Notes under the pieces: generated by a model
Databases searched by the model: none
Told to the model about the DNA's origin: nothing
Seen by the model: the letters and a program-made list of their open reading frames with translations, nothing else
Shown here: positions 58,287-64,000 of the stretch, in pieces
Layout: each line of letters opens with the position of its first letter
Position numbering within the stretch: the stretch's first letter is position 1
Position numbers and translations under genes: made by a program
Origin: Larix kaempferi
Lineage: Eukaryota; Streptophyta; Pinopsida; Pinales; Pinaceae
Reading direction: 5' to 3'
Length of the DNA stretch: 64,000 bases
Assembly (NCBI GenBank): GCA_027924585.1
Contig: BSBM01000606.1
Location: forward strand, 12,219,501-12,283,500

Positions 58287-59070
58287 ATGAGGTCAATAAT
58301 TCATCTCCCACCCTTAAAGACAGAAACTGAAAGTACCTTTGGTGAAGAGGAAGAAGAAGGAGAAGAGGTGCACTTTGTTGAGACTATGGCTAAGGATGGG
58401 AAAGGAAATTCAGATATAGAGGAGAAAGAGGAGTTTAGGAAATTCATGAAACAATTTTTTGAAGACATTACAAGGCATATAATGCAAGGGTTTTAATTGA
58501 TGGCTAGTCAAATCGGTACCAAATTGCCAATAGGAGGCAGCACTAGTTCCCATGGTGAGGAAAATAAGGAATTTAGTGGAAGCATTTTCTCAAGGACAGG
58601 GCCTCATAATCGACCCAATTAATTTCAGATATCAATAAGAGCTACCACACCTAAGTTTATTTATCCCAAATAATATCCTATCACCCAATATGGCATGAAT
58701 GAAATTATAACAGAATGGCTACAGTTGAGTGAAGATTGTAGAAGGTCATTACCATTTTATCAATTCTTTACTGTCTCAAACAAGCTCAAAATGAGAGGAG
58801 GTAATAGAAATCCTTTCAAAAATTAAGAATTTAATTATGCCATTGGTAAAATTCCCCTTCCTACCTTTTATGGCTCATCTCAAAGTTCTACAAATACTTG
58901 GATACAAAAGTTAGATGTGTATTTTTCAGCTAAATCCCATGGTTGAAGAGGATGCTCTTAAAATAGCTATTTTTCATCTTTAAGGAGAAGCCAATGATTG
59001 GTGGTTCCATGGGATTAAAACCATGGGACATGATCAGGTCATAACATATGAATAATTTGTTAACGGGTTA
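58287..59070 (+). pseudogene. Element F gag, N-terminal part, broken
   Basis: Frame 58287-58496 (glutamate-rich, FRKFMKQFFEDITRHIMQGF) then, across stops and a frame change, FNYAIGKIPLPTFYGSSQ, NTWIQKLDVYF, EEDALKIAIFHL and EANDWWFHGIKTMG, the beginning of a gypsy gag capsid. A TAA stands where Gln is expected just before FVNGLLEIF (59053-59055). Confidence 0.75.
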
Positions 59071-59961
59071 TTGGAAATATTTGAGCAACAAGACCCTGAA
59101 ATGCCTTTCAAGGAACTAGCACAGTTGAAGCTAATTGGAACCCCTGATGAGTACATGTTGGAATTTCAAAATCTATCAGTTAAGGTGGATGATATATCTA
59201 TGGTTAGATTAGTATTTCTCTTTACTGAAGGTTTGGATGAACCTTTGAAGGGTTTAGTTAAATCCCATAAACTGGCTTCATTGAAAGATGCCATGAACTT
59301 GGTAAGAGATCTGCAGAATGTGCTACCCAAGACAAGGTTTCCTCCCAATCTCAACTTTCCTTCCAAGTTAAGATTTGACAAGAAGCCATGGAAAAAATAT
59401 GCATTTGGAAAGGACAAGAAAGAGGGACCAAGAAAGGAAGAACTTGGAATAAAGAGACTATATTACACATGCTTCCAACCATGGGTACTAGGGCATAAAT
59501 GTGCTAAGGGGAAAGCAAAATGCATTGAAGTATTTTCTGATGATGATGAAGGTCAATGGGACATGGAAGAAGAAGAACATATTTCATCTGAAGAAGGGGG
59601 ATATGACACCGTAGAAGAAGATCATCCATCACCTGACAAAGAGAGAATGGCATTGCTATCAGGAGTGCCTCGATTTGACACCATTCGATGCAAAGGAGTG
59701 GTACAAGGGAAAATAGTTTCAGTATTGGTAGATGGAGGAGAAACTCATAACTTCATTGATGCAGCAATGGTGGAGAGGATAAATTTACCTACTAAACCAT
59801 TTGACGGCTTCACAGTCATCATTCCAGGTCACAATACTATGGAGTGCAAAACATGGATTCCAAAGCTACAACTCACCATAAGTAATTACACATTTTTTGA
59901 TAGCTTTTATGTAGTTGATGTTGATGATACTAATGTGGTATTGGGAGTGAAATGGTTATAA
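59071..59961 (+). pseudogene. Element F gag C-terminal part and protease
   Basis: An open frame of 296 codons. Residues 1-100 are gag (QLKLIGTPDEYMLEFQNLS, FTEGLDEPLKGLVKSH). A zinc-knuckle remnant YYTCFQPWVLGHKCAKGK lacks the second Cys. An acidic spacer follows, then the protease with VLVDGGETHNFID (Gly where Ser is usual after the catalytic Asp) and DDTNVVLGVKWL. The initial Met is internal, not the real gag start. Confidence 0.85.
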
Positions 59962-59979
59962 CCTATAGGGGAACATATA

Positions 59980-61128
59980 GTGAAATACCAAATACCTAAA
60001 ATGAAATTCAAAGATTCAGAAGGAAAACAAAGGGTGGTGAGAGGAATGCACACCTATCTGAATCAAGTGGTGTATTCCCACAGTATGAGGTCCATATTGA
60101 GGCATAAGGATATTGAATGGGTTGTTGAATGTTTCATCACCTCCCCCAAGACAAAGATAAAGATTGTAGAACATCCAAGGGAGATAAAGAAACTACTACA
60201 CAAATTTGAAAATGTTTTTCGGGACCTTCCTCCTAGAAGGCGACCTAACAGAGGATTTGAGCACATAATTGTTTTGGAGGTTGGTACTTCACCTATCCAA
60301 ATACCACCATATAGACACCCAAAAAAGTTCAGAGATGAGATTGAGAAGGCTATTCAAGAGCTCTTGTAATTGAGACTCATTAGACCAAGCTCTAGTCCCT
60401 ATGCTTCTTAAGTTGTTTTGGTGAATAAAAAGGATGGAACGTTAAGGATGTGCATTGATTTTAGCGCTCTAAAAAAGAATACAATTAAGAATATATATCC
60501 CATACCTATAATAGATGAGCTCATGGATGAGCTATTTGGAGAAAAAATCTTCTTGAAAATTGATCTTAGATCTGGTTACCATCAGATTCGAATGAAGGAG
60601 GAGGATGTGCAGAAAACTGCTTTCGGATGTCACTATGGTCATTTCAAATTTCTTGTCATGCCTTTTGGGTTGACCAATGCTCCAACCACCTTCCAATCAT
60701 GCATGAACAAAATATTTTGCAAGCAACTCCATAAGTTTGTTTTGGTTTTCTTTGATGATATTTTGATTTATAGTAAGAAATGGGAGGAACATTTACACCA
60801 TTTAGAAGTTGTGTTGAAAATTTTGCATGAACAATATTTGTTTTCTAAGTTGTCCAAATTTGAATTTGGTTTGAAAGAAGTTTTGTATCTTGGGAACATC
60901 ATTGGGAAAGATGGAGTAAAGGTGCACTTGGAGAAAATAAAGGCTATTCTTGAATGGACATCACCCAAAAACATCACAAAATTGAGAGGCTTCATTGGAA
61001 TATGCACTTACTATAGGACGTTTGTGAAGGGGTTCTCCAAATTCACTTCTCCACTCATTGATTTGACCAAGAAGGATGCTTTCAAATGGGATGAAGAGGA
61101 TGAAAAGGCTTTCCAAAGAATGAAATAG
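59980..61128 (+). pseudogene. Element F reverse transcriptase
   Basis: Frames 59980-60369 and 60418-61128, in phase with stops between them: PREIKKLLHKFENVFRDLPP, FEHIIVLEVGTSPIQIPPYR, LIRPSSSPYAS, VNKKDGTLRMCIDFSALKK, FLKIDLRSGYHQIRMKEEDV, MPFGLTNAPTTFQSCMN, the active site VFFDDILIYSKKWEEHL (FFDD form), and LRGFIGICTYYRTFVKGFSK. A TAG at 61126-61128 replaces a Gln before the RNase H. Confidence 0.9.
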
Positions 61129-61560
61129 GTAATGAGTAGCTGCCCAATACTTGCATTACCATATTTTTATAAACCTTTCGTTTTGGAATGTGATGCATTA
61201 GGAGAAGGATTAGGGGCAGTCCTAAAACAAAATCAACACCCCATATATTTTTAGAGAAGAAAATTGCAGCCACATGAGAAGTTCTACTCCATATATGACA
61301 AAGAAATGTTAGGCATCATGCATTCCTTGGCCAAGTTTAGACAATATTTGGTGGGGAACAAGTTTGTGGTCAAAACTGATCATAACAGTTTAAATCATTT
61401 TCTCACACAAAATGATCTCAATGAAAGGCAACAAAAGTGGGTAAGTAAGATACAAACTTTTGATTTTGACATTGAATATGTAAAAGGGAAGAATAATATT
61501 GTAGCAGATGCATTATCTAGGAGACCTTCATTTTCCCTTAAGGACATTTCGAAAGATTGG
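61129..61560 (+). pseudogene. Element F RNase H
   Basis: Continues the RT frame: SCPILALPYFYKPF, LECDALGEGLGAVLKQ, then a TAG near 61254, EKFYSIYDKEMLGIMHSLAK, VVKTDHNSLNHFLTQ and IEYVKGKNNIVADALSRRP. The Asp-Glu-Asp-Asp pattern is visible. Confidence 0.88.
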
Positions 61561-62700
61561 AAAGATATGCTAATAATTGAGTATGCCAAGGATAGTTTTG
61601 CTTGTGATGTGTTAGATGGGGTCAAAGGAGATGATAGGGACAATATTTTGAAAGGCCTGATATACTATAAGGACCGAATATATTTGGTTCACGGTTGGAA
61701 TCTAAATCACAGGATTTTGAAGGAAGCTCATGATTCCCCTTTCACAGGCCATCTTGGTTTCTTCAAAACATATAGGAAACTAAGGCACATGTTCTCTTGG
61801 AAAGGGATGAAGGAATATGTTATAAATTATGTGAATGAATGCAAGATATGTTAGCAAAACAAAGTTGAACACACACATCCTGCTAGTCTATTGCAACCAT
61901 TGCCCATTCCACAACAAAAACGGGAAAGTATCTCAATGGATTTCATCACAGGTTTTCCCAAAGATTTTGTTAAGGATTGTATTTATGTTGTGGTGCATAG
62001 ACTCAAAAAATTTGATCATTTATTTTCTATTACGTCATATTTTACTGCTGCACAAGTGGTTGATCTATTCTTTAGAGAAATTTTCAGATTGTATGGTCTT
62101 GCCAAGAACATTGTGAGTAATAGGGATAGCAGACTTCTGAGTTCCTTTTGGCAATAAATTTTCAACTTGGTGGGCACTCAATTGACTCCAAGCACAAGAT
62201 ATCATCCAAAAAAATATGGCCACACAGAAAGAGTGAACGAATTGTTGGAGGGGTACTCAAGGAACTATATGGGTGAGCAGTGTAAAGAATGGGTTAAATG
62301 GATACACTTGGGTGAGTTTTGCGTGACAATACTAATTTCCATATGTCCATTCGCATGTATCCTTTCAAAGCACTTTATGGATATGAAGAAATAACCTTTT
62401 TTGAGCACATATTTGGTGATATTATAGCCCCAAAAGCTAAGGATTGGGTGGAGGAAAGTCAAGAGATTTTAAAGCTTCTAAAAGACAATTTGCAGGGTGC
62501 CCAAAATCAACAAAAGTAGTATTTGGATCAACATACAGAGGAAATAAATTTTCAAGTGAATGATTTGGTCTATTTGTGGATGCATCCATATAAAAAAACC
62601 TCCTTGAAAATGAAAGGATCATAAAAACTCAAACCAAGGTATTACGACACATACAAGATAGTTCGAAAAGTTGGGGATGTAGCTTATGAGTGAGAACTTC
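61561..62700 (+). pseudogene. Element F integrase
   Basis: Zinc motif EAHDSPFTGHLGFFKTYRK and NECKIC, then TAG at 61852-61854 in place of Gln. The core has SMDFITGFPKDF (first Asp), VSNRDSRLLSSFW (second Asp), TAA at 62155-62157 in place of Gln, VGTQLTPSTRYHP and HTERVNELLEGY (Glu). Later stretches YPFKALYGYEE and NFQVNDLVYLW are in other frames. Confidence 0.88.
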
Positions 62701-62842
62701 CGAAAGGTAGAAAAATCCACAATGTATTTCATGTCTCATGCCATAAGAATGCTATTGGTCAAAAAATTTATATTTCAGAAACATGCCCTCCATTGGATGA
62801 TGAAGGACAACTCATACTTATTCCAAAAAAAAATTTGAAGAC

Positions 62843-62972
62843 GAGAAAAGAAATTGAGGAGCAGAACAATAAGAGAATATTTGGTACAATGGAAATATTT
62901 TCCAAGTGAGGATGCCACATGGGAAGATGAACAAATTTTGCAGCATCCTAATATAGAATTGCTCGAGGGAAA
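62843..62972 (+). pseudogene. Element F chromodomain
   Basis: RSRTIREYLVQWKYFPSE then DATWEDEQILQHPNIELLEG: the Tyr, two Trp and Glu pattern of a retroviral-type chromodomain at the integrase C-terminus, just upstream of the purine tract. In chromoviruses this domain directs integration toward particular chromatin. Confidence 0.87.
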
Positions 62973-62993
62973 TCAATCTTGGGTGGGGAGGAC

Positions 62994-64000
62994 TATAATG
63001 TCCCCATCCAAATAAATCTCTAGAAGTGAAAATTCCACCAATCTACTAGTTCCCTAGGTTGGGGTGGAAACATTTGGATTTGGAATAAGGGAGCTACTAA
63101 ACCCCAAATGGACATTATATTGACATTAATTTATTAAAAGGGGATAAATAAATATTTACAATAGAAAAATAAGGTGGCACTTGGTCATGAATGCACATCG
63201 GTGGTGTGGAACCCACACAAAGCAAGATTCCTCATGCCACATGGAATCCTATTGTCGCCCATTCGAAACCAAGGTGGATTATAATTTTCTTGGGGGAGTT
63301 GTAAGGTCATTATACTTGGAATGAATCATTGAAGGTCAAATTGGACTGGAAGAGGAAGAGGCATCTTAGATATATTGAGATAGTTGGGATAGATTCCCTA
63401 GGTTATATGGCAACAACGATGAAGATGTTATCACACTTATGACAAGAATCAGACCTGATTGCTGACATATGACCTATATGACATGTTAGGGATAAAAATA
63501 GCCTCCAATAAGGTGCTGAAGGGAGTTAGTACATCCAAGAAGCTTCCCCATTCGAATTGGTGGAAGATGGAGACTAGGAATTGTAGGACAAGTGGCACAC
63601 ATTCGAATCTCTTCCTAACTCGAGTTGGCGTGAAGATTTTGGAAGGAATTCGAACCATGGATGGCTTGGGAAGTTTATAAAAGACAAGAACAATGAAGTA
63701 CATGAGATTTTGATCATTTCTTATTTTTCATATTGGAGAGCATAGCTTGTCCATGCTAGCGAAGTGTTTACTCTACTTGCCTTAGTACCAATTTCGAGGG
63801 TACAAGATTCCCATCCTAATTGGAAATTGGAGAGACCATTCAGACCTTTCATTTGGAGCAAAAATGGATTCATTTGTTTCAGTTTGAATCTACAGGGCTG
63901 CTCGTGATATTTTTTTCTTCAACTTGCTTCCACATCTCTCTCACATTTCTCTTCACATTTTTGTTCTTGGAGGAAGCGCACACTTGGTGAGATGTTGATC
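62994..64000 (+). repeat. Element F 3' LTR (partial, window end)
   Basis: Matches the first 1 kb of 56459-58240, with visible substitutions and a small deletion near 63340. Confidence 0.92.

Larger units (their letters stand above)
15814..64000 (-). mobile_element. Element E: chromodomain Ty3/gypsy retrotransposon (Tekay-like), interrupted
   Basis: The oldest large element, read right to left, continuing beyond the window. Its identifiable pieces in minus-strand order are: RNase H end plus integrase N-terminal and core (56458-55545); integrase C-terminal part plus chromodomain (32931-32106); purine tract (32120-32107); then a 3' LTR (32105-31733 and 17979-15814). The pieces join in the correct reading order when insertions B (17980-31732), the Tat element (32932-55539) and F (56459 onward) are removed. 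Several stops in pol show it is dead. The 5' LTR, gag and RT would lie right of the window. Confidence 0.85.
56459..64000 (+). mobile_element. Element F: chromodomain Ty3/gypsy retrotransposon, 3' LTR cut by window end
   Basis: A plus-strand gypsy element inserted in the RNase H region of E. 5' LTR 56459-58240 (1782 bp), primer site TGGTATCAGAGC (58243-58254), interior 58255-62980, purine tract GGGTGGGGAGGAC (62981-62993), 3' LTR from 62994 (its TG start changed to TA). Gene order gag, protease, RT, RNase H, integrase, chromodomain is that of chromoviruses. Frameshifts and stops occur throughout, but long open parts remain, so it is younger than E. Confidence 0.92.

Overview
This window is repeat-dense nuclear DNA from a plant. 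I infer a seed plant with a large, retrotransposon-rich genome, and a gymnosperm or conifer is a reasonable guess. The evidence is nested Ty1/copia and Ty3/gypsy LTR retrotransposons, plant-type primer-binding sites (TGGTATCAGAGC), long gypsy LTRs of 1.4-2.5 kb, a chloroplast-type ADP-glucose pyrophosphorylase fragment and a plant kelch-protein relic. The species cannot be named from sequence alone. I see no intact host gene, rRNA, tRNA or CRISPR array.

Positions 1-15813 are older intergenic DNA. A block at 112-2950 recurs at 10125-12445 and, in part, at 13300-14260. It carries a small unknown reading frame, open in one copy and stopped in the other. Compact elements with recognisable target-site duplications (TSDs) sit here: an 842-bp TRIM (2001-2842) whose empty site survives in the paralogous copy; a 585-bp solo LTR (4368-4952); a 1391-bp solo LTR (6827-8217); and a complete 280-bp SMART-sized element (8718-8997). 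A decayed kelch-repeat gene relic lies at 3598-4090.

From 15814 to beyond the window end the DNA is one old minus-strand chromodomain gypsy element (element E, Tekay-like) broken up by nested insertions. Insertion 1 is a minus-strand copia element B (17980-31732), which itself contains C (18253-25067), a coding-free copia-type element with LTRs differing at about 2 of 604 positions and a perfect TSD. Insertion 2 is a plus-strand Tat-lineage gypsy element (32932-55539, TSD GGCTG). Inside its 3' LTR is a minus-strand non-autonomous LTR element (40028-54618, TSD ATCCT) that captured a cDNA-like piece of the ADP-glucose pyrophosphorylase large subunit. Inside one LTR of that lies copia D (46082-53257). 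Insertion 3 is a plus-strand chromodomain gypsy element F (56459 to the window end).

The most unusual feature is in the three related copia elements D, B and C. Between the pol end and the 3' LTR they carry arrays of very short inverted repeats whose two arms change together (for example ATGATC/GATCAT, TGTATC/GATACA, GGCATC/GATGCC and TGTACC/GGTACA around five-base loops). In C the coding region is gone and several kinds of tandem repeat built from such stem-loops fill the space, yet C is the youngest insertion here. D, B and C look like a series from nearly complete, to RT-only, to coding-free but recently mobile.
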